DNA from: Leuconostoc palmae
GTDB lineage: Bacteria; Bacillota; Bacilli; Lactobacillales; Lactobacillaceae
Reading direction: 5' to 3'
Length of the DNA stretch: 64,000 nucleotides
Assembly (NCBI RefSeq): GCF_019656075.1
Contig: NZ_BPKZ01000002.1
Span: 124,001 to 188,000 of the forward strand
Both the position numbers and the translations under genes were made by a program. Positions 46,525-54,540 of this stretch are shown here, piece after piece. The number at the start of each line of letters is the position of its first letter. The stretch's first letter is position 1. The notes below the pieces were generated by a model. It did no database searches, was not told the DNA's origin, and was given only the letters and a program-made list of their open reading frames with translations.

Positions 46525-46560
46525 CTTGGTTTTTTATCCTAGGAAGTTTCCGAACTAGTC
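46525..46560 (-). promoter_or_regulatory. Candidate class-I preQ1 riboswitch
   Basis: On the minus strand CTAG (46555-46558), a 12-base loop TTCGGAAACTTC, CTAG (46539-46542) and an A-rich tail ending ATAAAAAACCAAG (46525-46537). The small hairpin, the loop starting TTC and ending in C, and the tail AUAAAAAACNAA match the class-I preQ1 aptamer layout. The pseudoknot would be GG of the loop with CC of the tail. The ribosome binding site AGGAGAG follows about 20 bases later, so translation control is possible. The P1 stem is short (four pairs), which weakens the call. Confidence 0.5.
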
Positions 46561-46623
46561 CAACATACTGTATAATGTTGATTTTGATAAATGCTTGTTT
46601 ATTTTAGCAGAAAAAATAATACA

Positions 46624-46655
46624 ATAAAACCCCCAATGTTTTATATCATTGGAGG
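46624..46655 (-). terminator. Terminator of degV
   Basis: CCAATG/CATTGG (46633-46638 and 46647-46652), extended by C/G pairs, then GGGTTTTATT on the minus strand. Confidence 0.7.
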
Positions 46656-46667
46656 TCAACTATCTTA

Positions 46668-47516
46668 TTAGGCTTGGAACAATATAGCTAATGCCCCTAA
46701 ACCAGTATGTGTAGAAATAATCGGTCCTGTAGTCATGACCTCAATTTTAATTTCTGGCCAAATTTCATTTAATCTTTTCGCCATTTTTTCAGCAACTTCT
46801 GGTATTCCTGCATGAGAAATTCCGATTGCTGATACTTCTGGATAAGTCTTCATTTTTTCAATGACAGTGTCATGAAATTTAGCAATTGCTTTCATACCAC
46901 GGCCTTTTACTATGACTTCAACAGAACCCATTTCATCAACACAAGCACCTACTTTAATATTTAAAAGATTCCCAATAATTCCAGAGGCCTTGCTTAATCT
47001 CCCGCCAGCTACCATATTATCTAACGAAGTAAAACTCAAATAAGTATGTGATTGCCCACGCACTTTTTCTACTTCAGAAATAATTTCTGACATTGTGGCA
47101 CCTTTTTGTGCTAACTTGGCTGCAGTTAATACTTGAAAAGCTTGTGAACGATCTGCATTTAATGTATCGAAAGTCGTAATTTTAGCAGCTGTTAATGCGG
47201 CTGCTTGCTTTGCCGCATGCACTGTTCCAGATAAACCAGAAGATAAATGTAAACTCAAAATTTCAGAATCCGGAAATTTTTCGTGAATGGCATCATAAGC
47301 AACTTGAAATTTTCCGATAGAGGGCTGAGAGGTTTGAGGTAAATTTTTACTTTTTTGCATGAAATCTAAAAATTCTTCACGTTTTAAAGTCACACCATCT
47401 TCATAAACAACACCATCAATTTGTACAGTGAGTGGCACAATTGTTATATCATAGTTTGCTATTTCATCTGTTGTCAGAGCTACTGCTGAATCAGTTACAA
47501 TTTTAATATTTGACAT
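46668..47516 (-). CDS. DegV family fatty-acid-binding protein
   Basis: DegV/FakB proteins present fatty acids to the FakA kinase for phospholipid synthesis. About 282 residues. KIVTDSAVALTTDEI starts the protein, SQPSIGKFQ carries the conserved Ser/Thr region, and LSSGLSGTVHAAKQAA and THTGLGALAILF are family motifs. I take ATG 47514-47516 with GAGGGAAAT upstream; the longer frame overlaps dfrA. It is the last gene of cca-dfrA-degV. Confidence 0.88.
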   Translation of the reverse strand: MSNIKIVTDSAVALTTDEIANYDITIVPLTVQIDGVVYEDGVTLKREEFLDFMQKSKNLPQTSQPSIGKFQVAYDAIHEKFPDSEILSLHLSSGLSGTVHAAKQAAALTAAKITTFDTLNADRSQAFQVLTAAKLAQKGATMSEIISEVEKVRGQSHTYLSFTSLDNMVAGGRLSKASGIIGNLLNIKVGACVDEMGSVEVIVKGRGMKAIAKFHDTVIEKMKTYPEVSAIGISHAGIPEVAEKMAKRLNEIWPEIKIEVMTTGPIISTHTGLGALAILFQA

Positions 47517-47523
47517 ATTTCCC

Positions 47524-48024
47524 TCAATTCCGACGTTCATATCTTTCAACAATATAATTATAATCTGTTATTTCTTTTTTTACATGTTTAACTGATTCAA
47601 CTAACTTGAATTTCGTTAGATCAATATCTTCAACAAAAGTATCACCATCAATAACTGTATCCACTCTGGTTACAATCAAATCAGTTGCATAGGCCATAAA
47701 TTCTTTATAAATTTTCGCACCACCCGCAATGGAAATGTCTCTTTCTTCTGAATCAATATAGGCCAATGCATCGTTAATAGAATGTTTAACCAATACATCT
47801 GAAAATCCTGTCTGGAAATTCCTTTGACGTGTCAAAACCATTGTTGTTCTGTTTGGCAATGGCTTACCAATAGAACGCCACGTATTACTACCGACAATCA
47901 TCAGTGTTCCTGTTGTCTCTTGACGAAATAGTTTTAAATCATCTGGTATATACCAAGCAAGTTGACCATTTTTCCCTATTGCATGTTGTGTATCCTCTGC
48001 CCAAACCATCTTAATTTTTTTCAT
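47524..48024 (-). CDS. dfrA: Dihydrofolate reductase
   Basis: Reduces dihydrofolate with NADPH. The protein of 166 residues has VWAEDTQHAIGKNGQLAWYI, then PDDLKLFRQETTG, MIVGSNTWRSIGKPLPNR and ISIAGGAKIYKEFM, matching chromosomal DHFR. The N-terminus could begin at the ATG of MKKIK or at the next ATG five codons on. It overlaps cca by 14 bases. No thymidylate synthase gene is next to it. Confidence 0.94.
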   Translation of the reverse strand: MKKIKMVWAEDTQHAIGKNGQLAWYIPDDLKLFRQETTGTLMIVGSNTWRSIGKPLPNRTTMVLTRQRNFQTGFSDVLVKHSINDALAYIDSEERDISIAGGAKIYKEFMAYATDLIVTRVDTVIDGDTFVEDIDLTKFKLVESVKHVKKEITDYNYIVERYERRN

Positions 48025-49222
48025 TTTTTACAAGTTCCTTCGCATACTTTAATAAAATCTCTTGTTTATTTGGGACTTTCTCATCAACAACTTGCTGTTC
48101 AATAATCTTTAAAATACGACCCATATCTGGTCCAGGCGCAACGATCGCTTGCTCTATCAACATACTACCATTAATGGATAGATCTTGAATTTTTTTAATA
48201 GGCATTTTCCTAAATATCGTGTAAATTTTATTGATAACCTCAGGAGAAGTCTGAATCATGTTTAATAGAGAAAGTAACAATTCCTCATATTGATTAATTT
48301 CATATAACTGATATGTAGTAGCGTTAATTATGTTTTTTGCAACTGGGACAACGGATGTCACAGCTTGAATATCAGCACGACTTGTCTTCCATGACCGCAT
48401 AAACTTTTCTAAGTCTTCTTTTTCAAGATTAAGATAGTAACCGATAAGTAGCCAAACTTCTTGAGTTGATTCGGGGTGAGTTAACTCAAGTGCCTTTCGA
48501 AACTCTGGTAAATTCATAGACATCAAATTACCAGGAAGATATTTTAAAATATCAAGTTTTTCAGCTAGTTCAAGGCTTTTGGGTGCGTATGCACCCATTA
48601 ACAATTTTTCAAATTCTACCCGAATACGTTCTACCGCGATTTTTTCTAAATTAGATGCAAGTTTTTGTAAAGCAAATTTCGTTTCTTCTTCAATACTAAA
48701 ACCAAGCTGTGAACTAAATCTCAAAGCACGCATAATACGAAGCGCATCCTCATTAAATCTGGTCTCCGCATTACCTACTGCTCGTAAACTATGTACTTTC
48801 ATATCTAACAAACCATCAAACAGATCAATAATTTTGGCATCTTTGGTCATTGCCATAGCATTGATAGTAAAATCTCTACGTTTCAAGTCTTCTTTCAATG
48901 TTCGCACAAAAGTAACACGGTCTGGACGGCGAAAATCAGTATACGTAGATTCTGTTCTAAACGTTGTGATTTCATATCCTTGACCATGATCTAAAACCAT
49001 TACCGTCCCATGTTGTATCCCAGTATCGACTGTACGATCAAATATTGTTTTTACTTCTTCTGGGAAAGCAGATGTAGCAATATCTACATCATGAATTGGA
49101 TTACCTAACAACATATCGCGGACAGAGCCACCAACAAAAAAAGCTTCAAATCCGGCATGATCTATTTTTTCTAAAATTGGTTTAGCTTCAAGAAACTCTT
49201 TTGGTAGACTTTTAAATTCCAT
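48011..49222 (-). CDS. cca: CCA-adding tRNA nucleotidyltransferase
   Basis: Adds or repairs the CCA end of tRNAs. About 403 residues. The polymerase motif FVGGSVRDMLLGNPIHDVDIATSA carries the catalytic aspartates. RRDFTINAMA and FNEDALRIMRALRFSSQLGF follow. I take ATG 49220-49222 (MEFKSLPKEF); the longer frame adds residues without family support. It lies between the TPR gene and dfrA in one minus-strand cluster. Confidence 0.95.
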   Translation of the reverse strand: MEFKSLPKEFLEAKPILEKIDHAGFEAFFVGGSVRDMLLGNPIHDVDIATSAFPEEVKTIFDRTVDTGIQHGTVMVLDHGQGYEITTFRTESTYTDFRRPDRVTFVRTLKEDLKRRDFTINAMAMTKDAKIIDLFDGLLDMKVHSLRAVGNAETRFNEDALRIMRALRFSSQLGFSIEEETKFALQKLASNLEKIAVERIRVEFEKLLMGAYAPKSLELAEKLDILKYLPGNLMSMNLPEFRKALELTHPESTQEVWLLIGYYLNLEKEDLEKFMRSWKTSRADIQAVTSVVPVAKNIINATTYQLYEINQYEELLLSLLNMIQTSPEVINKIYTIFRKMPIKKIQDLSINGSMLIEQAIVAPGPDMGRILKIIEQQVVDEKVPNKQEILLKYAKELVKNEKN

Positions 49223-49285
49223 ACTTTTGTATATCCTTAAGTTAATTATAGCAAAAATCAAAAAATGAAAAAACTTCTTTTATGA

Positions 49286-50554
49286 TTAATCCTCATATAA
49301 ATTTTCAAGACGCATTTGCATATCTACGTCATCTGGATTTAAATATAAATATTTTTCAGTCGTACTAATTTCTTTCGCAACTTCTCCAATTTCATGATAC
49401 CAATCGATTATGTCCTGTAAAAACGCTTGATTATCTTCCAACAACGGTAGTGCTTCTTCCCAGTAATTTTTAGCCAAAGCTAATTCTCCTAATTTCTGAT
49501 AACTCAGAGCTAAATACCAATAAAAACGCTCGTCTTCTACTTCATTGGACATGCTATCTTTTAATAACTCAATGATTTCTGATTCACGTTGTTGCTTAAA
49601 CATCAAATCAGCCAACATAAATAGCGACTCGGTATCATCTTCATTAATGGCTATAGCATTTCTATAATAATTTTCAGCAACAACTAAATCTTTATTTTCT
49701 ACCGCCATTTTTCCAGCCAACTGATATAATTTTGTGTTTGTTTCATCTAAAGAAATACCAGTTTGATAGACACGGAGAGCTTCATTACTTTGTCCTAATT
49801 TTTCATATAAATGCCCTAATATTGGATAAATCGAAGTATATTTTGGATCTACATCTAAAATTTCGTTCAATAATTTAATTGCCTCATCATCTCTATTTGT
49901 TTCTTGATATATAATAGCTAACTGAAATTTTGTATCAAGTGTAAGTTGCTCATATTTAATTTGCTCTAAATAACCAATGGCATGCTCATATCTACCAATT
50001 TGCGCATAGGCAACACCTAAACGAGCCACAATATCTACCTTACTCATTTCTCGTTCACCTTTTAAAAGTAAATTACGATAACGAGTTATCGCCTTTTCAA
50101 AGTTACCATTAGCATTATAAAATTCAGCCAATGCAAATTCAATGACAGGCTCATCAGGCGCTAAAGACTCAGCCTGTTGTAGACTGTATTCTGCGGATTC
50201 ATTTAGTCCTTCAGTTTGATAGATGTCAGCTTTGACCAATAAAGATTGAATATATGAATCAGATTCAGGCATAATTTGAGCGAGATAATTTTGTGCTTCA
50301 TCTATCTCGCCATCTTCAATAGCGATATCAGCTAGCGCAGTCCTTAACTCATCTTCATCAGGATATTTTTTAAGTAACGTTTTATATGCTCGCCTGGATT
50401 GATTTAAAAACCCTAACGCATATAAGTCTTCAGCTAAGCTATAAATTAACTCATCACTGTCTTCTCTAAGTGATTTTGTAAAGTATTGTTGTGCCGTTTC
50501 AATCTGACCCTTTGATAGTGCGGTTAACATTTGTTCAGCATAATTACTTGGCAT
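49286..50554 (-). CDS. Tetratricopeptide repeat protein
   Basis: The protein of 422 residues is built almost entirely of TPR helices, about ten repeats (for example LGFLNQSRRAYKTLLKKYPD and LGQSNEALRVYQTGISLDE). It is acidic and has no signal peptide or membrane segment, so it is a cytoplasmic scaffold. Homologues are commonly found upstream of cca in lactobacilli. The partner is unknown. It marks the chromosomal side of the prophage remnant. Confidence 0.88.
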   Translation of the reverse strand: MPSNYAEQMLTALSKGQIETAQQYFTKSLREDSDELIYSLAEDLYALGFLNQSRRAYKTLLKKYPDEDELRTALADIAIEDGEIDEAQNYLAQIMPESDSYIQSLLVKADIYQTEGLNESAEYSLQQAESLAPDEPVIEFALAEFYNANGNFEKAITRYRNLLLKGEREMSKVDIVARLGVAYAQIGRYEHAIGYLEQIKYEQLTLDTKFQLAIIYQETNRDDEAIKLLNEILDVDPKYTSIYPILGHLYEKLGQSNEALRVYQTGISLDETNTKLYQLAGKMAVENKDLVVAENYYRNAIAINEDDTESLFMLADLMFKQQRESEIIELLKDSMSNEVEDERFYWYLALSYQKLGELALAKNYWEEALPLLEDNQAFLQDIIDWYHEIGEVAKEISTTEKYLYLNPDDVDMQMRLENLYED

Positions 50555-50741
50555 ATTTTTCTCCTAAAAATATTCTATTTAATAGATAAAAATTGATTTA
50601 ACATTTCATTTTATCACACTGATATAAGTCTATGAGATGTTTGCTTATTTTTGTGATGTTGTTGATCATTTTTGATACATATAGTAGTTACTATTACTGA
50701 TTTTTATTAGGGCAACTTTAGTGTTCTTATTCTCTTTTGAA

Positions 50742-51410
50742 CTATTTTGCAATAAAAAAGCACCTGTTAAGGTGCAAACGGCAAATATCGTGCAAATACT
50801 GCTCGGACAAGAAGTGCAATTTATCATCTAGATATGTTGTATGCACGACCAAAAAATCAGGGTCTTCACGAACTGTTTCCACCCATTCATTAATCCAGTC
50901 ATAAGGATTACGTGGTGGGTTATACGAGAATATCGTAACAACTTGCATGCCTTTAGGTAGCTTTTGACGTGTATATGATAATTGGACTGTGTGTATCTCA
51001 GTAAAGTTGCTGAACTCAGTAGCTTCTTCAAACCACAACCAACGAACATATCCCTTAGCTATCTTGAAAGACTTTTGTTTGCTGGGATCATCAACACCAG
51101 AGAAGTAAAAACCACTACCATTGCGCCTATCTATAATCTCTATAGGAGACGTTTTAAAGCGGAATAGCCACGATACATGTAATTCATCTAATGCCCAATT
51201 AATCTGCTCATAAACGCTACGTTTGAGATTACCAGCTACCTTACGATAACAAACCACATTAGCATTTTCATCAGCCATCATGCCCATTGCTAGATACATA
51301 CTAATTGCACTAGATTTCGTACTGGCACGTCTACCCTCTTCGATAATATTAGATGCGTTTGTTGCCCACAAATGGTCAAAAGCTGGATTAACTAATTTAG
51401 CTACGTTCAT
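50742..51410 (-). pseudogene. Phage terminase large subunit, C-terminal half deleted
   Basis: The ATPase half of a PBSX-type large terminase, the motor that packages DNA. FDHLWATNASNIIEEGRRAS, then TKSSAISMYLAMG, forms the Walker A-like region, and RWLWFEEATEF is Walker B with the catalytic Glu. The frame follows the family as far as FLSEQYLHDI. It then runs into unrelated sequence containing a terminator hairpin and stops at 50742, so the nuclease domain is missing. The start is ATG 51408-51410, overlapping the small terminase gene. A deletion joined this point to the left end of the prophage. Confidence 0.85.
50751..50775 (-). terminator. Terminator hairpin at the left prophage end
   Basis: GCACCT/AGGTGC (50760-50765 and 50770-50775), loop GTTA, followed by six T, A and TT on the minus strand. 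A near-identical copy is at 54502-54526. Confidence 0.7.
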
Positions 51411-51897
51411 CTTCTTCTGCCCTCCTATCGAAACCAATCACACGTATCTCATTGGCAGTGCCATTATCGGTAACTTCTCTTGCATTAGCTTCAGCAATAT
51501 CAGTTTCAGCGCTAAGCTTACGTATTTGTTGTTCAACTAACTTATCATTACCAGGATAGCGTTTCATGATTTCTTTCAAAGCGCTAATTCTTGTTTTAAG
51601 GTCTGCTTCTTTTTCAACTGTTTCAGCACCAACAGGGGTGCCCACAACAACATTCTCTTTTAACTCACCTCTAGCAATGCTAGTTAGTATTTCAACAGCT
51701 TCTGTGTGGCTCATAACACGGTTTGACGCTATTTCTGCCATACGTTCATCTATGTATGTTTTAACACTAAGTTTTTCTAAGTTTTGTGAACCTTGAACAT
51801 GTGGCTGTTTGTATCCTGATAGTCGTGCGGATTCGGTGGCATTGCCGGTCTTTATATACTCATCAGCAAACTTCTTTTGTTTCGGTGTTAATTTCAT
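51397..51897 (-). CDS. Phage terminase small subunit
   Basis: Recognises phage DNA ends for packaging. The 166-residue protein begins with the helix-turn-helix KLTPKQKKFADEYIKTGN followed by ATESARLSGYK, the terminase_2 family signature. It ends with a charged coiled segment (LVEQQIRKLSAETDIAEANA). The ATG at 51895-51897 lies 13 bases after AAAGGAGG; the longer frame runs back through an upstream terminator. It looks intact, but its partner large subunit is truncated. Confidence 0.85.
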   Translation of the reverse strand: MKLTPKQKKFADEYIKTGNATESARLSGYKQPHVQGSQNLEKLSVKTYIDERMAEIASNRVMSHTEAVEILTSIARGELKENVVVGTPVGAETVEKEADLKTRISALKEIMKRYPGNDKLVEQQIRKLSAETDIAEANAREVTDNGTANEIRVIGFDRRAEEDERS

Positions 51898-51933
51898 GTC
51901 ATTTAAGGCACCTCCTTTCAATGTTTCACTGCA

Positions 51934-51957
51934 AAATAAAAAGCGCTTATAGCGCTT
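51934..51957 (-). terminator. Terminator of cassette A (DUF1643 gene)
   Basis: AAGCGCT/AGCGCTT (51941-51947 and 51951-51957), followed by TTTTTATTTT on the minus strand. The same hairpin plus the following TGCAGTGAA is repeated at the end of cassette B. Confidence 0.8.
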
Positions 51958-51962
51958 AAATA

Positions 51963-52553
51963 CTAAATGCGAATTAATTTGTTTGATTTCCAATGGTATT
52001 TTTTAACATTAGTTAAAGCTGTTAAATTGTTGCCTGTGCCAGCACGTTGATTCACATGTTTGCCGTACCCTTGAACTGTTAATCCTACGGCAAATACTAT
52101 TTTATTGTTATTTGTTAAAACATCCATAATACTACTGTAATTTTGAAAGTACTTTTTTGGGAAACGACCTGTAGCTACCACAAGATCATAGTTTGATATA
52201 TTTTTAACTTTAGAAGCAATCATATCAAGGTTCTCTTTTATCTTGTCTGAAAAGTATTTTTTTGCTTTAGTAGAGGACGAATTCAAAACGGGAAATACAT
52301 TAAAAATTATAATTTTTTTGTACTTCTTACCGTATGCTTGAATTAATAAATTTACTGTAGTATCGCTTATCTTAATATCTCCATTTACATTTTTGGACGG
52401 TAAGCCTGCTTTGCTTGGGTTCATAAGTAGAGCGATTAAAGTTTCTTTTGAATCCGATAACTCATCCTCAATTTCAAGATAATACCTATAATTTAAATCA
52501 AATTCTGAATCTAAAACACGCCAATTACACGGAAAATACACTTCATATTCCAT
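51963..52553 (-). CDS. DUF1643-like protein (prophage cassette A)
   Basis: The protein of 196 residues matches the DUF1643 pattern: LIALLMNPSKAG, then SDTTVNLLIQAYGKKYKK and IIIFNVFPVLNSSSTKA. These resemble the 'NPSTAD...DPTIRR...VVNLFALRATDP' blocks of that family. VVATGRFPKKY and HVNQRAGTGNNLT follow. The function of the family is unknown. I take ATG 52551-52553 with GGAGG eight bases upstream. Upstream the frame is open into a broken HNH gene, but a promoter and this strong site mark a separate gene. It has its own terminator, so it is an autonomous cargo gene. Confidence 0.72.
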   Translation of the reverse strand: MEYEVYFPCNWRVLDSEFDLNYRYYLEIEDELSDSKETLIALLMNPSKAGLPSKNVNGDIKISDTTVNLLIQAYGKKYKKIIIFNVFPVLNSSSTKAKKYFSDKIKENLDMIASKVKNISNYDLVVATGRFPKKYFQNYSSIMDVLTNNNKIVFAVGLTVQGYGKHVNQRAGTGNNLTALTNVKKYHWKSNKLIRI

Positions 52554-52645
52554 ATCTCCAACCTCCAATAGAATGATTATACTATAGAGGACTAAATGTG
52601 CAACTGAATTATTCATCAACTTATTAATCATCGCAATACTTCTAA
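52554..52645 (-). promoter_or_regulatory. Promoter flank of cassette A
   Basis: TTGCAC (52598-52603), 16 bases, TATAAT (52576-52581), then CTATTGGAGGTTGGAGAT before the start codon. Nearly the same segment precedes cassette B, including the last bases of the preceding gene (GCGATGATTAA). Confidence 0.65.
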
Positions 52646-53090
52646 CAGGACTGACATTCTTCAACTGATTGTCTTTGCCTGTTCCATAATATGATTGTTC
52701 CCACTTGGTTTTTAATGTGTGACACCTACTGCACGCCACTGCGAGATTAGCTATGTTCGCCTTATCATTTTGGGACGCTTCAATCGGTACGATATGATCT
52801 GCAATTCTGCCTTGCTTGACGACGCTATCACACTTACAGTATTGGCACAAGTAATGCTGTTCATCTAACACTCGTTGCCTTAAGTTCACCCACTACTTTG
52901 TGCGGTAGAAGTTATACTGACCACGCTTGTTGTCGTCACGGTTACGTGTCACTGTGTTGTATCTGTGTGTTGCTTGTTTATCTCTTGGAGCATACACACG
53001 TTCTTGGTCTGCATGTTTAGCACAGTAATGCTTGGGCAACTCAACCATGTTGAAACAACCATTTGCTTTACAACGTCTGACTCTTGCCAT
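52610..53090 (-). pseudogene. Phage HNH endonuclease gene with internal amber codon
   Basis: The first part (53090 down to 52893) reads ARVRRCKANGCFNMVELPKH and YCAKHADQERVY to FYRTK. A TAG (52893-52895) comes next, and the same frame continues as WVNLRQRVLDEQHYLCQYCK, then GRIADHIVPIEASQ and VACSRCHTLKTKWEQ. This is one HNH protein interrupted by one stop, probably CAG to TAG. Cysteine pairs and the HNH histidines are present. The end is also abnormal: after SPVRSIAMINKLMNN the frame runs into the cassette A promoter flank without a stop. Such HNH genes normally sit next to terminase genes and assist packaging. Confidence 0.82.
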
Positions 53091-53394
53091 AACCAACTAT
53101 TCCTGCATTGTTTCTAAACATATCCGTTGCTATGTCTTTAATCTCAAACTTATCGTAATCAACATTAGGCGCAGACATTTGTTTATCAATTCCTAACGCA
53201 CTACCCATCTGCTTGCCAACGGCCATAGCACTTAATACTAAGTGTCCGGTAATAACTACACTGATTGCATTGCCAATGCCTGTCATCACATTCCCAATCG
53301 CAGACCAAACGCCTTCTTCTTTGCACCTGTTGTGCAATGCCATTTCATGTCTTGCTCTACTTAACTGTTTATATCTTGTGTGTCCTTGTTGCAT
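53068..53394 (-). CDS. Phage hypothetical protein with hydrophobic centre
   Basis: I do not recognise this protein of 108 residues (start ATG 53392-53394). The N-terminus is basic. A glycine- and alanine-rich hydrophobic stretch (AIGNVMTGIGNAISVVITG) is in the middle and a polar tail follows. It begins just after the terminator of cassette B and overlaps the HNH start by 23 bases, as in a packed phage late-control region. Confidence 0.5.
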   Translation of the reverse strand: MQQGHTRYKQLSRARHEMALHNRCKEEGVWSAIGNVMTGIGNAISVVITGHLVLSAMAVGKQMGSALGIDKQMSAPNVDYDKFEIKDIATDMFRNNAGIVGYGKSQTL

Positions 53395-53416
53395 TGTACT
53401 CTCGCCGTTCACTGCA

Positions 53417-53439
53417 AAATAAAAAGCGCTTATGCGCTT
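53417..53439 (-). terminator. Terminator of cassette B
   Basis: AAGCGC/GCGCTT (53424-53429 and 53434-53439), loop TTAT, followed by TTTATTTT on the minus strand; matches the terminator of cassette A. Confidence 0.8.
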
Positions 53440-54076
53440 AATTAGTTATCATTTTATTTATATTTTCGATACTTTCACTTAGAACATTTTGAGATGGTCT
53501 TACTCCGTAAACTTTCCAATTATCATCATCTTCTTTTTTATACATATGAATAACCTCTTGCGCATTATTGTTATCAGTTACAAATACTTTAACACCGTTA
53601 AACATAATTATTTCTAAAGCATAAGATCTAACTAACGCTGAAAAGTTCAGCGTTAGTGACTCCTCCTCTTTGTTGTCACTTATTTCATGCCTACTTATTG
53701 TGCCATCACCCATTATAGTATGCAAAAAAACCTTAAAAATAAGAGGCCTGCCATCATAAGATGCTATTCTATATTCGATTACATACGTAAACACATCAAA
53801 GTAAGATTCTTGATGATAATGTACCTGAGCGTATGGTAGACTATTTTCTAACTTCTGTTTTTCTTCCAATGTTTTATTGTTGTCTATTTGATATTTCGCC
53901 ACTAAGTAGGCAATTAGTCCTGAGGGAACAACACCTAAATAACTACCCCAGAAACCTAGCCAGTCTCCACTACCTCTATATCCCAACGACCAATGATTAT
54001 ATTGAACAAACAATGGACCAACTACAAAAACAATCACTCCCAAAACAATTAAGAACCAAAACCATTTTTTATTCAT
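53438..54076 (-). CDS. Two-TM membrane protein (prophage cassette B), function unknown
   Basis: About 212 residues. Two hydrophobic segments (about residues 5-25 and 43-61) with a short external loop are followed by a cytoplasmic domain of mixed composition starting KYQIDNNKTLEEKQKLEN. I do not recognise the domain. The ATG at 54074-54076 follows GGAGGTTGGAG. It has its own promoter and terminator, both repeated around cassette A. It is therefore a cargo gene of the prophage rather than part of the lytic machinery. Membrane topology would fit superinfection exclusion, but that is only a guess. Confidence 0.6.
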   Translation of the reverse strand: MNKKWFWFLIVLGVIVFVVGPLFVQYNHWSLGYRGSGDWLGFWGSYLGVVPSGLIAYLVAKYQIDNNKTLEEKQKLENSLPYAQVHYHQESYFDVFTYVIEYRIASYDGRPLIFKVFLHTIMGDGTISRHEISDNKEEESLTLNFSALVRSYALEIIMFNGVKVFVTDNNNAQEVIHMYKKEDDDNWKVYGVRPSQNVLSESIENINKMITN

Positions 54077-54160
54077 CTCCAACCTCCAATAGCAGTAATT
54101 ATACTATAGAGGACTGAACGTGTAACCAAATTATTTGTCAGTTTGTTTAATCATCGCTTG
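54077..54160 (-). promoter_or_regulatory. Promoter flank of cassette B
   Basis: TTACAC (54120-54125), 16 bases, TATAAT (54098-54103), then CTATTGGAGGTTGGAGAT. It is homologous to the flank of cassette A across about 80 bases. Confidence 0.65.
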
Positions 54161-54289
54161 GTAATAAAGATAATGATATTGCCCTTGAACAGTGCTACCT
54201 CCTTTCGGTATCCACCCTGATTCAATATGTAAATTGACAACTTTTTCTAAATCAAATGTGCCTTTAGTTGTTAATACAATGTATTTCAT
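54131..54289 (-). CDS. DUF1737-like small phage protein
   Basis: A 52-residue protein: KYIVLTTKGTFDLEKVVNLH, then IESGWIPKGGSTVQGQYHYL and YYQAMIKQTDK. The 'VN..I..GW.P.GG' pattern is that of the DUF1737 family, small proteins common in phages. The ATG (54287-54289) follows GAGGGAATG. Its last codons overlap the conserved flank shared by cassettes A and B. It is below the size limit of usual gene calls. Confidence 0.6.
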   Translation of the reverse strand: MKYIVLTTKGTFDLEKVVNLHIESGWIPKGGSTVQGQYHYLYYQAMIKQTDK

Positions 54290-54293
54290 ACCA

Positions 54294-54491
54294 TCATTCC
54301 CTCAACCACTTCATGTGGCTTCTATAGTCAATCTGCCTGTTATCCAACACTTCTGACCTAACCTGAATACGTGAGCGATCATGACGTGCGATACTCTCTG
54401 TTTTCATCATGTCAGCGTGCTTGCGATTAACATCAGTCGCCTGTTTGATATGTCTACGTCTCTTGCGTAGTTTCTTCTCTGCTTCACTCAT
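54294..54491 (-). CDS. Small basic phage protein
   Basis: About 65 residues (ATG 54489-54491 behind GGAG). The sequence is very basic and helical (SEAEKKLRKRRRHIKQATD), with no membrane segment. I do not recognise it; nucleic acid binding is plausible from composition. It overlaps the spacing of the DUF1737-like gene (four bases between) and follows a terminator. Confidence 0.5.
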   Translation of the reverse strand: MSEAEKKLRKRRRHIKQATDVNRKHADMMKTESIARHDRSRIQVRSEVLDNRQIDYRSHMKWLRE

Positions 54492-54501
54492 GTTTAACTC
54501 C

Positions 54502-54526
54502 AATAAAAAAGCACCCGTTAAGGTGC
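54502..54526 (-). terminator. Terminator hairpin (copy of the left-end hairpin)
   Basis: GCACC/GGTGC (54511-54515 and 54522-54526) with central CGTTAA, followed by TTTTTTATTG on the minus strand. It differs from the hairpin at 50751-50775 by one base in the shared core. Confidence 0.65.
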
Positions 54527-54540
54527 GTGTATGTCATATA

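Noticed and set aside
51963-52889. A single 308-residue HNH-DUF1643 fusion protein
   Set aside because: The join lies over a promoter and a strong ribosome binding site, the same flank precedes an unrelated gene, and the HNH part has an amber codon. Two separate genes explain it better.
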